From: a virus
Length of the DNA stretch: 24,306 nucleotides
Virus record (IMG/VR): IMGVR_UViG_3300033571_009115
Location: 1 to 24,306 of that record
Direction: 5' to 3' (one strand)
This document shows, one piece after another, positions 1 through 8,297 of this stretch; the stretch's first letter is position 1; the number at the start of each line of letters is the position of its first letter. Made by a program: the position numbers and the translations under genes. The notes beneath the pieces were generated by a model that made no database searches, was not told where the DNA came from, and was given only the letters and a program-made list of their open reading frames with translations.

Positions 1-900
1 TTCAAGGCGCTTGATGCGGCGATGAAGGCAAACGTAATTATATTGATTGCTACCCTAATTGCTGCTGCGGCTGTTGCTATATACTACAATTGGGATAAGA
101 TAAAGAAGTTCTTTGTGAGTCTGTGGAATGGTCCGCTAAACAATAAGTACATTCAAGCGGCACTCGCTTACTTCTTTCCATTCATTGGGTTGCCGATTCT
201 AATCATAAAGAACTGGACAAAAATAAAGTCGTTCTTCGTCAACCTATGGAATGGAATAAAAGCTGTATTCTCTGCTGCATGGCAAGGTATCAAGGCTATA
301 ATCTGGGACTACCAACCCCCTGTACTTATCTACAATAATTGGAGCAAGATAGTATCATTTTTCTCTGGCCTATGGAGTAGAGTTAAGAACATTTTCAATA
401 GCTTCCTAGTCTATTTAGGGACGATAGGTAACAGATTCTACAACGCTGGAGTAAATATCGTCAACAACATTTGGAACGGTATGAAGTCCAAGTTCAAAGA
501 CATGGTAGCTTGGTTCAAAGACGGCTTGCAGGAAATGCGGAACATGCTTCCGTTTTCTCCAGCCAAAACAGGGCCGCTCAAGGATATTCATAAGCTAAAG
601 CTAGTCGAGACGATTGCTGCGAGCATCAAGCCTTCACCAATGGTCAACGCTATGAACAAGTCTTTGACTTCCGTTCGTGGTGCGATGTCTCCAAAAGGGT
701 TTGGCTCATCTGGTTCTAAGCAGAGTGTTTCTGCTAGTGGTGGTGGTGTTACGGTGAATTTCTCACCGACTATCAACGTCAAAGGTGGTAGTGCATCTGA
801 CAAGCAAGACTTCATGAATATGTTGAAGGAATACCAGCCAGAGTTGATAAAAGCAATTGAATCAGCAATGGCACGTAAACAACGCGCAAAATTTGCATAA
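1..900 (+). CDS. tail tape measure protein, C-terminal part (partial)
   Basis: The frame is open from base 1, so the start lies left of the window and only about 299 C-terminal residues are seen. The tape measure protein sets tail length, is chaperoned inside the tail tube and takes part in DNA entry. A hydrophobic segment (bases 34-80) is followed by three copies of an N-W-x-K-I-x-x-F-F-x-x-L-W unit at bases 88, 211 and 337, a period of 41-42 residues. The motif PFSPAKTGPLKD (bases 551-586) is typical of the C-terminal part of tape measure proteins. A Gly/Ser-rich linker and a short helical tail follow. The stop overlaps the next start (TAATG), and the gene is first in a run of tail genes. 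The family call is secure; what lies upstream cannot be judged. Confidence 0.9.
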   Translation, partial: FKALDAAMKANVIILIATLIAAAAVAIYYNWDKIKKFFVSLWNGPLNNKYIQAALAYFFPFIGLPILIIKNWTKIKSFFVNLWNGIKAVFSAAWQGIKAIIWDYQPPVLIYNNWSKIVSFFSGLWSRVKNIFNSFLVYLGTIGNRFYNAGVNIVNNIWNGMKSKFKDMVAWFKDGLQEMRNMLPFSPAKTGPLKDIHKLKLVETIAASIKPSPMVNAMNKSLTSVRGAMSPKGFGSSGSKQSVSASGGGVTVNFSPTINVKGGSASDKQDFMNMLKEYQPELIKAIESAMARKQRAKFA

Positions 901-1799
901 TGTACGCACAGTTAGGAAATATCATATTCACGCCCGTAAAGGGATTCACGGAAGTATCTTTCACTTCGGAAACTAACCTTGTGGAACACGCTCTCATTGA
1001 CGGCAAGCCAAAGCTTCAGCGCGTAGGTGAGAACTTGGAGACATTGGACATCAGTATTCTCTTTGACATTGCATTTTGCAATCCTCAATCGGAAATAGAT
1101 GCGCTCAAATCTTCAAGGCAAGCTGGTGAGGTAATGCCTCTCATCATGGGAAACGGTCGCTTCGTTGGAAATTACGTTATCAGAACGATTGATCAGACGA
1201 ATGCGAACGAAGCTCCAGACGGAACTCTCCTACAGGCGGAAGTCTCTTTGGCTTTGTCAGAGTATGCAAATGAGGAATTGCCACAGGCATCTACAAGCAG
1301 TTCGATTTCACAAGCGTTCGCAACGGCAGTTAATACGCCTCTGAGCTTTGCGAATTTGACGGAATACAAATCTGTCAATCAGCAAGCATCCGCTGATGTG
1401 ATTGCTTCATCTGCTTCTATGAACACAGCGAGCACCACGTTAGCCACGCTTGATGCATCTGTGGAGCTTTACCGACCGAAGGCAAACGCTATCATTCGTG
1501 ATATGCAAACGGCAGGAGACACGTTAGAGAACTTGCTCTCCACCATCAACGCGGACTCAGCATCCGAGCTATACGGATTGACTCGAAGTTTGGCAATTGC
1601 AATAGCCGTTTGTCTTTCGGTTGTTTCCGATGTTACGGTCGAAGCTCAGGCACTGATTGCCGATATTGATGCTAATAACACAGGTTCAATTCCAGGGCGC
1701 ATAGCTTCTCTCGTTCAGCGTTCGGTTGAAATTAGGTCACGTAGCAAGCAGATGTCACAATCGGCTGCTGATTTAGTCACATATATAGTCACTCACTAA
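900..1799 (+). CDS. P2 gpU-like tail protein with long C-terminal extension
   Basis: The N-terminal ~125 residues look like phage P2 tail protein U: a MYAQLGNIIFTPVKGF start, then a GKPKLQRVGENLETLDISI segment, a central MPLIMGNGRFVGNYVI strand and a closing ADGTLLQAEVSLAL-like strand. GpU-type proteins act at the tail terminus or tube end. P2 gpU is about 160 residues, whereas this protein has 299. The extra ~165 residues are Ala/Ser/Thr-rich and mostly predicted helical, with no motif I recognise. The start overlaps the tape measure stop by 1 nt and the end overlaps the gpX start (TAATG), so translation is probably coupled. The family assignment rests on pattern recognition and position between tape measure and gpX. 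Confidence 0.8.
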   Translation: MYAQLGNIIFTPVKGFTEVSFTSETNLVEHALIDGKPKLQRVGENLETLDISILFDIAFCNPQSEIDALKSSRQAGEVMPLIMGNGRFVGNYVIRTIDQTNANEAPDGTLLQAEVSLALSEYANEELPQASTSSSISQAFATAVNTPLSFANLTEYKSVNQQASADVIASSASMNTASTTLATLDASVELYRPKANAIIRDMQTAGDTLENLLSTINADSASELYGLTRSLAIAIAVCLSVVSDVTVEAQALIADIDANNTGSIPGRIASLVQRSVEIRSRSKQMSQSAADLVTYIVTH

Positions 1800-2011
1800 T
1801 GGCATACACTAGATATACAACCGTTCAGGGAGATCGTTGGGATACCGTAGCCTTCAAGGCTTATGGTGACGCCACGCTATACAGCGAAATTGTTGAAGCT
1901 AATCCGACCGTTCCAAAGGATGCTGTCATTCCTTCAGGGATAGTTCTGAACATTCCTATCCGTGAAAATAGTGTTTCCAAGAAATCCGTTTTGCCACCAT
2001 GGAAACAGTAA
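1799..2011 (+). CDS. P2 gpX-like tail protein (LysM-type fold)
   Basis: This 70-residue protein has the LysM-like layout of tail protein X: YTTVQGDRWDTVAFKAYGD, then a LYSEIVEANP helix and a VIPSGIVLNIPI strand. In P2-like and Mu-like phages gpX lies between gpU and gpD and belongs to the tail/baseplate hub. The length matches the family (about 67-75 aa). The C-terminus is basic and Ser-rich. It overlaps gpU by 1 nt at the start, and its last 13 nt overlap the start of the hub gene in another frame. Confidence 0.85.
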   Translation: MAYTRYTTVQGDRWDTVAFKAYGDATLYSEIVEANPTVPKDAVIPSGIVLNIPIRENSVSKKSVLPPWKQ

Positions 2012-3360
2012 TACAGCCACGTGTACGCATCACGTACCAGGGCAAGGACATCACGAGCGATATATCTGCTTACTTACTTTCAGTTGAGTACTCAGACAGC
2101 ACGGAGGACGAATCGGACGAAGCTAGTTTCACGGTTGAGAACACCGAGCAAGTGTGGAACACAAACTGGCGGCCGAAGAAGAAGGACAAGCTCCAGATAT
2201 CCATTGGCTACGATTCGGAAATGCTCGATTGTGGAACATTCACGGTCGATGAGATTGAGTTCTCTGGACCACCAGACACCGTTTCTATCCGAGCATTGGC
2301 GGCTTCGGTAGCCAACCCAATCCGAACTAAGGACAGCAAGGCCTACGAAAAACAGACCTTGCAACAGATAGCTGAGGAGATTGCTAAGAAGCACGGATAT
2401 CAGATAGTCAACAACATGTCTGACAAGGACAAGTTGAAGGATATCAAGTTTGAGCGAATCACTCAGTCGCGCCAAACAGACCTGGCATTCTTGAGCCGAA
2501 TCTCAGACGACTACGGCATCATGTTTTCCGTCCGTGACACCAAGCTCATATTCACTTCGGTATATGATATCGAAGGTGCCGGAACAGCTTTGAAGCTCGA
2601 CCGAAAAGACCTTATGAATTACTCGGTCAAAGACCAAGCCGTTGACACGTACAAGAGCGCATCGGTGAAACACGTCGTTCCGAAAAAGAGCGAGACGGTG
2701 AAATTCATCTATGAAGGGGAAGGAAATAAGAATGCTGCCGATACATTGGAGGTTCGTTCAAAGGCTGAGGACACGAAGCAAGCGGAAACGAAAGCCAAAG
2801 CGAAGCTCCACAAGGCGAACAAGAAGGAAGTGACTGGCTCATTCTCGATAGAGGGAAATCCTCGCATCGTTGCTGGAATCAACTTTGATCTAACTGGATT
2901 TGGTTTGCTCTCTGGCAAGTGGAACGTGACTAAGACCACGCACAGAATAGATAAGTCGGGAGGTTACACAACTGACTTTGACGCCAACTTCATTTCATCC
3001 GCTCCACAGACTGGCCAATACGCTTCAATAGGGAATGTTCTGTTTGACACAGACAAATCCGTTATCCGTTCTGAGGGTGCTACCGAAATTGATAGAGTGG
3101 TGAAGTTTCTTCAGGATAATGTCAATGTGACTATGGAAATAGCAGGGCATACAGATAGCAATGCAGACGCTAACTATAACCTTGCGTTGTCCGAGCGACG
3201 TGCGAATGCTGTTCGAGACTATATGATTAGCAAGGGAATCTTCGCTACTCGCTTGACGGCGAAGGGATACGGGGAGTCACAGCCAGTCGCAACGAATGAA
3301 ACAGGAGACGGTCGTCAGAAAAATAGACGAACCGATTTTGTTATCGTCAAGAATAATTGA
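1999..3360 (+). CDS. gpD-like baseplate hub (late control D family) fused to an OmpA-like domain
   Basis: Residues 1 to about 335 match the late control gene D / gp27-like hub family: an N-terminal ITYQGKDITSDISAYLLSVEYSD strand set, a middle LQQIAEEIAKKHGY segment, a DLAFLSRISDDYGI motif and a SGKWNVTKTTHRID closing strand. GpD forms the ring at the tube end that holds the spike. Residues ~341-453 (bases ~3019-3360) are an OmpA C-terminal-like peptidoglycan-binding domain: VLFDTDKSVI, the GHTDSNADANYNLALSERRA core, a KGYGESQPVATN segment and the ending NRRTDFVIV. The core keeps the expected Asp and Arg residues (GHTDS, SERRA, NRR) for binding meso-diaminopimelate-type peptide stems. P2 gpD is 387 aa without such a domain. 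The start overlaps gpX by 13 nt. Confidence 0.88.
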   Translation: METVIQPRVRITYQGKDITSDISAYLLSVEYSDSTEDESDEASFTVENTEQVWNTNWRPKKKDKLQISIGYDSEMLDCGTFTVDEIEFSGPPDTVSIRALAASVANPIRTKDSKAYEKQTLQQIAEEIAKKHGYQIVNNMSDKDKLKDIKFERITQSRQTDLAFLSRISDDYGIMFSVRDTKLIFTSVYDIEGAGTALKLDRKDLMNYSVKDQAVDTYKSASVKHVVPKKSETVKFIYEGEGNKNAADTLEVRSKAEDTKQAETKAKAKLHKANKKEVTGSFSIEGNPRIVAGINFDLTGFGLLSGKWNVTKTTHRIDKSGGYTTDFDANFISSAPQTGQYASIGNVLFDTDKSVIRSEGATEIDRVVKFLQDNVNVTMEIAGHTDSNADANYNLALSERRANAVRDYMISKGIFATRLTAKGYGESQPVATNETGDGRQKNRRTDFVIVKNN

Positions 3361-3371
3361 TACATTTGACC

Positions 3372-4004
3372 ATGATTCGATATGGAAAGATAACTGAACT
3401 AGATGCTGCCAAAGGTTTGGCGCGCGTCAAATTTGAGGACGATGATATCGTTTCAGATTGGCTACAGATCGTATCTAAGAACTCCAAATCAACTAAAACT
3501 GAATCATGGTTTGATGTAGATGAGTTCGTCGCTTGCGCAATGGATGAGCACAATGAAGAAGGTGTGATTGTTGGTGCGTTGTACCATGAGGGAAATGAGC
3601 CTCCAATTGGCGACAAAGATACAGTTGGTGTCACGTTTCCAGACGGAACGACAATCAGCTATAATCGCTCTTCTCATACGTTGAACGTCAACTGCACAGG
3701 TAATGGAATTGTCAATATCAACTGTAAGACAGCGAGTGTCACAGCAGCCGAATCGGTAACGGTTGACACGCCAACAGCTACGTTTACGGGTAATGTTAGT
3801 GTGGATGGAGTATTGAGTGCAAGCGGATTGACGAGTAGCGGAGACGTTGAAGCAGATGGTGACATCAAGACAGATGGTTCGGTGAAAGCTATCGGAGATG
3901 TTGTGGCTAACAACAGTACTCCGTTGACTGCGGTTCATCTGACTACTCACGCTCACCCAATTGCTGCACCTGGTTCTACTTCACCGCCGACTCCCGGCAC
4001 ATAA
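3372..4004 (+). CDS. gpV-like baseplate spike protein
   Basis: The likely start is ATG 3372, which gives MIRYGKITELDAAKGLARV; a TTG in frame at 3357 overlaps the hub stop and adds only five residues. The first ~85 residues form the OB-fold of baseplate assembly protein V (WLQIVSK..., VIVGALYHEGNEPP). A Ser/Asp/Gly-rich repeat region follows (G-x-V-x-x-x-G-x-L steps at bases ~3790-3910), as expected for the trimeric beta-helix needle. The C-terminus contains HLTTHAHP followed by a Pro/Thr/Gly tail. A His-x-His pair near the end of P2 gpV binds iron at the spike tip, and the HAH here is a candidate for the same site. The order V-W-J-I downstream is as in P2. Confidence 0.85.
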   Translation: MIRYGKITELDAAKGLARVKFEDDDIVSDWLQIVSKNSKSTKTESWFDVDEFVACAMDEHNEEGVIVGALYHEGNEPPIGDKDTVGVTFPDGTTISYNRSSHTLNVNCTGNGIVNINCKTASVTAAESVTVDTPTATFTGNVSVDGVLSASGLTSSGDVEADGDIKTDGSVKAIGDVVANNSTPLTAVHLTTHAHPIAAPGSTSPPTPGT

Positions 4005-4013
4005 TTTTAACAC

Positions 4014-4376
4014 ATGGCAACTTTACAAGATATCACATCAAAGGATTGGTCGCTGAGCCTTGCGGAACAGGGAGCTGTTGTCGAGGGATTCGCTGACATT
4101 CAGCAATGCGTTTATACCATTCTTGTAACGCGGAAGGGAACAGACCCACTTCGTCCTGATTTTGGATGCGGAATATACGAGTACATCGACAAACCATTGA
4201 ACGTCGCTATTCCGAATATGAAGAGAGAAATACTTTTCGCTATTCAGAAGTACGAGCCACGTGTCAAAATAATTAGTATCTTGCACGCCGTAGAAGATGC
4301 ACATTTGACGTTTTCTGTAACTTGGCAATACGCAAACACTACTCAAACAACAACTGTACAATATGGCAACTCCTAA
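4014..4376 (+). CDS. gpW/gp25-like baseplate wedge protein
   Basis: The 120-aa protein belongs to the GPW/gp25 family, structural parts of the baseplate wedge despite a lysozyme-like name in T4. The pattern is clear: DWSLSL near the start, VEGFADIQQCVYTILVTRKGTDPLRPDFGCGIYEYIDKP and then an IPNMKREILFAIQKYEPRV helix followed by beta strands. The length is normal for the family. The last 14 nt overlap the start of the gpJ-like gene. Confidence 0.9.
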   Translation: MATLQDITSKDWSLSLAEQGAVVEGFADIQQCVYTILVTRKGTDPLRPDFGCGIYEYIDKPLNVAIPNMKREILFAIQKYEPRVKIISILHAVEDAHLTFSVTWQYANTTQTTTVQYGNS

Positions 4377-5481
4377 TTTCATAGAACGAGACGTAAATCT
4401 GATTGTAGCTGAAATGATTGCTGACATGGAACAGCGATTAGGAAAAACGTTGCAACCAGCACAAGTCGAGCGATTATTGATAAATGCGTTCGCTTATCGC
4501 GAGTCATTGGTTCGAGAGAGAATTCAATATGCAGCTCTTCAGAACTTAGTTGAGTTTTCGAACGCTCCAGTTTTAGACTACTTAGGCGAGCTTGTGGGAG
4601 TGACGAGGCTGTCAGCTTCCTCAGCGTCGGTTCAGTTAGTGTTCACGCTCGTAGCTATTCATGGTGGTGTTACGATTCCTGCGGGAATGCGCGTTTCAAC
4701 GATTGACGGAGTGGCTGTCTTCACCGTTTCAACGGACGTTGTGGTAGCTCCAGGAGTGACATCCGCATCTGTTGTAGGAATCAGCGTGACATCAGGAACG
4801 GCTGCGAATGGCTACGCTGTAGGATCGGTGAGCCAAATCATGGACCCATTGGCGTACGTTTCAGCTGTCACGAATTCGACCGTCTCTGGTGGTGGTGCGG
4901 AACAAGAAAGCGATGAGGCTCTTCGAGCTCGAATCAAACTTGCTCCGTCCTCTTTTTCCAATGCGGGTAGTCGTGGAGCGTATGAGTATTTCGCATTCGG
5001 TGCGTCGCCGTCTATAATTGATGTTTCCGTACTTGGTCCTAACGACACTCCAGCGACACCACCAGGAGAGGTTCACATTTACCCGTTGATGGCTGACGGT
5101 TCTACTACTCCGGGAACTGTCTTGACCGAAGTAGAATCCGCTGTGAACGATGAGAAAGTACGTCCGTTGACGGACGCAGTTTCCGTTTTTGCGCCTACTC
5201 GGATTGATTACGATGTTGAGGTTGAGGTTGTGATTTACACAACTGCTGACCCTACGGACGTTCAAGCAGCTATCGAAGCCAAGTTGAACGCTCATGTTTT
5301 GGCGAAACGCCAGAAGATAGGGCAGGACATCAAACGCACACAACTCAACGCTCAGGCTATGATTGATGGCGTTTTCGATGTGACGATTGTTCAGCCTGCC
5401 TCAGATATTCTCATTGATGCAACGGAGTTCGCATATTGCAACAGCGTGACAGTTACAGTAACAGGAACTAATATTGGATAG
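4363..5481 (+). CDS. baseplate J-like protein
   Basis: This 372-aa protein is a P2 gpJ / Mu gp47-type baseplate protein that forms the wedge periphery. It has the usual N-terminal helical part (ERDVNLIVAEMIADMEQRLGK, VERLLINAFAYRESLVRERIQ), the FSNAPVLDYLGELVGVTRL motif, a beta-rich IPAGMRVSTIDGVAVF section and the GGGAEQESDEALRARIKLAPSSFSNAGSRGAYEYFA motif typical of baseplate J. The C-terminal half ends with strands of the form VTVTVTGTNIG. The start lies inside the end of the gp25-like gene (14-nt overlap), and the gpI-like gene follows after 3 nt. Confidence 0.9.
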   Translation: MATPNFIERDVNLIVAEMIADMEQRLGKTLQPAQVERLLINAFAYRESLVRERIQYAALQNLVEFSNAPVLDYLGELVGVTRLSASSASVQLVFTLVAIHGGVTIPAGMRVSTIDGVAVFTVSTDVVVAPGVTSASVVGISVTSGTAANGYAVGSVSQIMDPLAYVSAVTNSTVSGGGAEQESDEALRARIKLAPSSFSNAGSRGAYEYFAFGASPSIIDVSVLGPNDTPATPPGEVHIYPLMADGSTTPGTVLTEVESAVNDEKVRPLTDAVSVFAPTRIDYDVEVEVVIYTTADPTDVQAAIEAKLNAHVLAKRQKIGQDIKRTQLNAQAMIDGVFDVTIVQPASDILIDATEFAYCNSVTVTVTGTNIG

Positions 5482-5484
5482 GTT

Positions 5485-6165
5485 ATGAGTAATATTCTTG
5501 CATCAGGCGTTTCCAATATCGAGCACATTGCAGCGTTTGACGCTATGGTGGAACAACGCTTTGCAAATCTCGATATTGAGGCGGTTCTAATATACCTCAT
5601 TGACACCGTGAACGCCTCTGCCTTGCCTTCCTTGGCGGCTCAGTTCGACGTTCTAGGCTACAAAGGGTATGGACTAGCTCAAACGGAACAACAGAAGCGA
5701 AACGTAATAAAACGAGCTATTGAGTTGCACCGATACAAAGGCACGCCTTGGAGTATAAAGGAGGCACTTAAAGCAATCGGATATTACAATGCTACGATTG
5801 ACGAACGTCTTGTAAATCCAATCTACTACGACGGTACGTTCAACCACAACGGCTCACAATTCTACGGACCTGGTCATTGGGCGGATTTCCGAGTGAAAAT
5901 CGACATCGGAAACGATATGGGCGTGACTGATCAGTCTGCCTCTGATGCGGTGAAACTCATTCTTGAGTACAAGAACGTACGTAGTAGGTTGCGTGATGTG
6001 TCATATATGGCTAATCTTACGGAGTATATATCCGATTCAGCTGAGGAGCTAATCGTTAACATCGAAGTCGCTCTATCTGACTCGTTTGGATATTACTACG
6101 ATAACACTTATATTTACGACGGAAATATTACTTATGGTACTATTACCGAAACGCTTACATCATAA
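5485..6165 (+). CDS. gpI-like tail protein
   Basis: The 226-aa protein matches the phage tail protein I family. It sits directly after gpJ, as in P2, and has the core LPSLAAQFDVLGYKGYGLAQTEQQKRNVIKRAIELHRYKGTPWSIKEALKAIGY. GpI is part of the baseplate periphery and connects to the tail fibres. The C-terminal third is acidic and Tyr-rich (YYYDNTYIYDG), with repeated Tyr-Asp-Gly turns. The probable start of the next gene is 10 nt after the stop. Confidence 0.85.
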   Translation: MSNILASGVSNIEHIAAFDAMVEQRFANLDIEAVLIYLIDTVNASALPSLAAQFDVLGYKGYGLAQTEQQKRNVIKRAIELHRYKGTPWSIKEALKAIGYYNATIDERLVNPIYYDGTFNHNGSQFYGPGHWADFRVKIDIGNDMGVTDQSASDAVKLILEYKNVRSRLRDVSYMANLTEYISDSAEELIVNIEVALSDSFGYYYDNTYIYDGNITYGTITETLTS

Positions 6166-6175
6166 TTTGGAAATC

Positions 6176-6616
6176 ATGGAAGAAAAAGTCCTTAAAGAAA
6201 CAATCCTTAAAGGTTCAGTTACGTTGGTTGTTTGGAAGAACGGAGTGCCTATCGAGTCTTACACAGAAGACAACCTAATTGTTAACGTTGGTAAACAATC
6301 GATGGCAAGGTTGCTCGGTGCTGCTGACACAGATAAGAGAGTCACAAAGATTGGATTTGGAACGAGCGGAGCTGTAACAGCTGGCGCAAATACGTCAATC
6401 GAGAACGAATTTGTCAAAGCACTGAATGGCGTAACCTATTCAGGAACGTCCGCAATCTTTGAGTACGCATTGGAGACGACCGAGAACAATGGCGTTACCA
6501 TTCGTGAATTCGCATTGTTCAGTGATGATGATACGATGTTCTCTCGCATAGTTCGTAACCCAATCAACAAAACGGCTGACATTCGTCTGTCCGGTACATG
6601 GAAAATCACTTTTTAA
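6176..6616 (+). CDS. small tail-fibre-region protein
   Basis: I place the start at ATG 6176 (MEEKVLKETILKG), because the open frame further upstream lies inside the gpI-like gene. The 146 residues contain the pattern DNLIVNVGKQSMARLLGA and GFGTSGAVTAGA...TIREFALFSDDDTMFSRI, which is common in small beta-rich proteins encoded between gpI and the fibre gene in P2/Mu-like phages. The product is probably a structural, fibre-associated component. No catalytic motif is visible. Confidence 0.55.
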   Translation: MEEKVLKETILKGSVTLVVWKNGVPIESYTEDNLIVNVGKQSMARLLGAADTDKRVTKIGFGTSGAVTAGANTSIENEFVKALNGVTYSGTSAIFEYALETTENNGVTIREFALFSDDDTMFSRIVRNPINKTADIRLSGTWKITF

Positions 6617-6628
6617 ACATAGGTAAAA

Positions 6629-7996
6629 ATGGCAAATATTACAGAAACGGCTCAATGGGAGCCAAGTATCTATCGAATCGAAACCACAGATCCTGTTATT
6701 GGTGGAGAGGATGGTATCTCAAATATCCAAGCGAAGCTTCTTGGAAACAGAACATTATACTTGAAGGAAGTAGCGGATAACCATGAAGAAAGCATTGAAA
6801 CCCTAAGCAGTTCTCTTTCTACGGTTAGTGGTGAAGTTGGTTCTATCAAAGGAACAGCTACACTTGTTCGACATGGAATAATCGTTGCGAAACGTCAGTC
6901 AGGTTCGTTGACGGCTAAGCCTAACTTCCTTTCGCTAAATGTTGTAACGAAAACGGTCACGTTGGTAGCTTCTGGAACAGAACCTTTTGCTGCTTCAATT
7001 CAGGCTGGATTCGGTGCGAATCCGTTGATTGTGTATGTTCATACGACAGCTAATAAAGATGTTACTTATAGTGTTGGCACGGAGAAGCTATTACTTATTC
7101 AGAAAACAGGTACCTTTAACGACAGCTCTTTCAGTCTTCTGTTGGAAGAATGGGTAGCGCCGGTATTCTCTTTTATTGAACCAACTTCGCCTGTTACAGG
7201 AATGTATTGGTACGACCTTAAGACACATCAGACATTTAGATACGACGGAGTTTGGAATTCAGCTAACCGTCTTCCTATAGCTAAGATTATTCCTGGTGAC
7301 GAACAAATTGTGTACCTTGCTCCGATTGGGAAGTCAGTCGATACGATGTACGGAATATGTGATGTTCCTGCTGGAACGGTTCATGCGTTCGCTGGTTCTG
7401 TTGGTTCTATTCCTGCTGGCTACCTATTGTGTGATGGTGGAGCTGTTAATCGGTCATTTTACTGCAATCTATTCGATGCTATCGGCACGACATACGGAGT
7501 TGGAAACGGTTCAACAACTTTCAATCTTCCTGACTTACGAGGCGAGTTTATTAGAGGTCTTGACGGTGGACGTGGAATTGATACCGATACAATGGTTCTC
7601 AATGGTACGAGAACTAATGCGAGTATCACTATTACAGGTATTCAAGATACGACTGGATTAAGTGTAGGTATGAGTGTTACAGGTACTGGTATAGCTGTTG
7701 GTGCTACTATTGCTAGCATCGTTAGTAATACCTCTATCACATTGAGTGCTGCGGCTACGGCGTCAGGTACAAGTGCTCTGACTTTCAGTCGATCAAGAAC
7801 GCTTGGAAGTTCGCAAGCTGATATGTTTAAACAACACTTTCATTTACTGAAGAAAAATAACTACAGCCAAGGTAGTGGAGCGGGTTTCTTTGGCATGGAC
7901 GATAGCGGTACGGACGGAAGTGAAAACACAGAACCTCGTGGAGGCTATGAAACACGTCCTCGAAACATCGCGATGAATTACATTATAAAGTTCTAA
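6629..7996 (+). CDS. tail fibre with tail-collar domain and inserted beta domain
   Basis: The 455-aa protein begins with a P2/Mu fibre-like anchor (YRIETTDPVIGGEDGISN, then LLGNRTLYLK). A heptad-rich stretch (EESIETLSSSLSTVSGEV) is consistent with trimer formation. A phage tail-collar domain starts at about residue 246: FAGSVGSIPAGYLLCDGGAV, then TFNLPDLRGEFIRGLDGGRGID. In ordinary collar domains this is followed directly by an LGSSQADxFKxHxH segment. Here that segment (base ~7797) comes only after ~70 residues of a Thr/Ser/Gly-rich sequence (bases ~7590-7795) with the pattern VGMSVTGTGIAVGATIASI. The end, GGYETRPRNIAMNYIIKF, is the usual collar-fibre C-terminus. It probably takes part in host recognition. 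Confidence 0.85.
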   Translation: MANITETAQWEPSIYRIETTDPVIGGEDGISNIQAKLLGNRTLYLKEVADNHEESIETLSSSLSTVSGEVGSIKGTATLVRHGIIVAKRQSGSLTAKPNFLSLNVVTKTVTLVASGTEPFAASIQAGFGANPLIVYVHTTANKDVTYSVGTEKLLLIQKTGTFNDSSFSLLLEEWVAPVFSFIEPTSPVTGMYWYDLKTHQTFRYDGVWNSANRLPIAKIIPGDEQIVYLAPIGKSVDTMYGICDVPAGTVHAFAGSVGSIPAGYLLCDGGAVNRSFYCNLFDAIGTTYGVGNGSTTFNLPDLRGEFIRGLDGGRGIDTDTMVLNGTRTNASITITGIQDTTGLSVGMSVTGTGIAVGATIASIVSNTSITLSAAATASGTSALTFSRSRTLGSSQADMFKQHFHLLKKNNYSQGSGAGFFGMDDSGTDGSENTEPRGGYETRPRNIAMNYIIKF

Positions 7997-8000
7997 TACC

Positions 8001-8234
8001 ATGAAAGCATACGCATACAACACCATTGGAGAGTACCTCGGTGAGGTTGACTGCCAACCGAATCCCCTCGAATGGGGGGAGTTCATTGTGCCAGGTCAAG
8101 CTACAGCCGTTGAACCTCCGAAATTCAAAGCTGGAAAAGTCCGAGTATGGAACGGCTCTAAGTGGGTCTATAATGACATTGCTCCAGAGCCAATCGTTAC
8201 CACTGAGGAATCAACCGAAGAGACTGCGGAGTAG
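8001..8234 (+). CDS. small protein after tail fibre, fibre-assembly-like
   Basis: This is a 77-aa acidic protein immediately after the fibre gene. The middle section (VEPPKFKAGKVRVWNGSKWVYNDI) resembles the short W-x-G-x-x-W-x-Y segment seen in tail-fibre-assembly or fibre-tip proteins of many phages. The C-terminus is Glu/Thr-rich. Position and pattern suggest a fibre chaperone or tip component, but nothing proves it. The stop codon (8232-8234) falls inside the tRNA-like sequence, giving a 10-nt overlap. Confidence 0.5.
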   Translation: MKAYAYNTIGEYLGEVDCQPNPLEWGEFIVPGQATAVEPPKFKAGKVRVWNGSKWVYNDIAPEPIVTTEESTEETAE

Positions 8235-8297
8235 AGCAGTGGCTAGCTCGCCTGACTCATAATCAGGAGGTCGTGGGTTCGACTCCCTCCTCCGCTA
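8225..8297 (+). tRNA. tRNA-Met-like (anticodon CAU), possible attP component
   Basis: The cloverleaf can be traced by eye. D-stem GAGC/GCTC at 8234-8237 and 8246-8249 has a GG-containing loop. The anticodon stem CCTGA/TCAGG at 8251-8255 and 8263-8267 encloses loop CTCATAA (anticodon CAT at 8258-8260). A five-base variable loop and a T-arm with loop TTCGACT at 8278-8284 follow. Acceptor positions 2-7 (GCGGAG) pair with CTCCGC; position 1 opposite 72 is T/T, and T-stem pair 50/64 is also T/T. U8 and A9 are in place, the discriminator is A, and no CCA is encoded. The anticodon stem lacks the three G-C pairs of initiators, so it would be an elongator Met or Ile(CAU) tRNA. The two mismatches, the overlap with a coding end and the nearby integrase suggest it may be an integration target copy rather than a working tRNA. 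Confidence 0.7.

Noticed and set aside
4861-5343. Long antisense frame opposite the baseplate J gene (also similar frames at 2092-2475 and 3504-3956)
   Set aside because: The translations are Arg/Ser/Cys-rich without motifs and lie fully opposite well-supported tail genes, so they are shadow frames.
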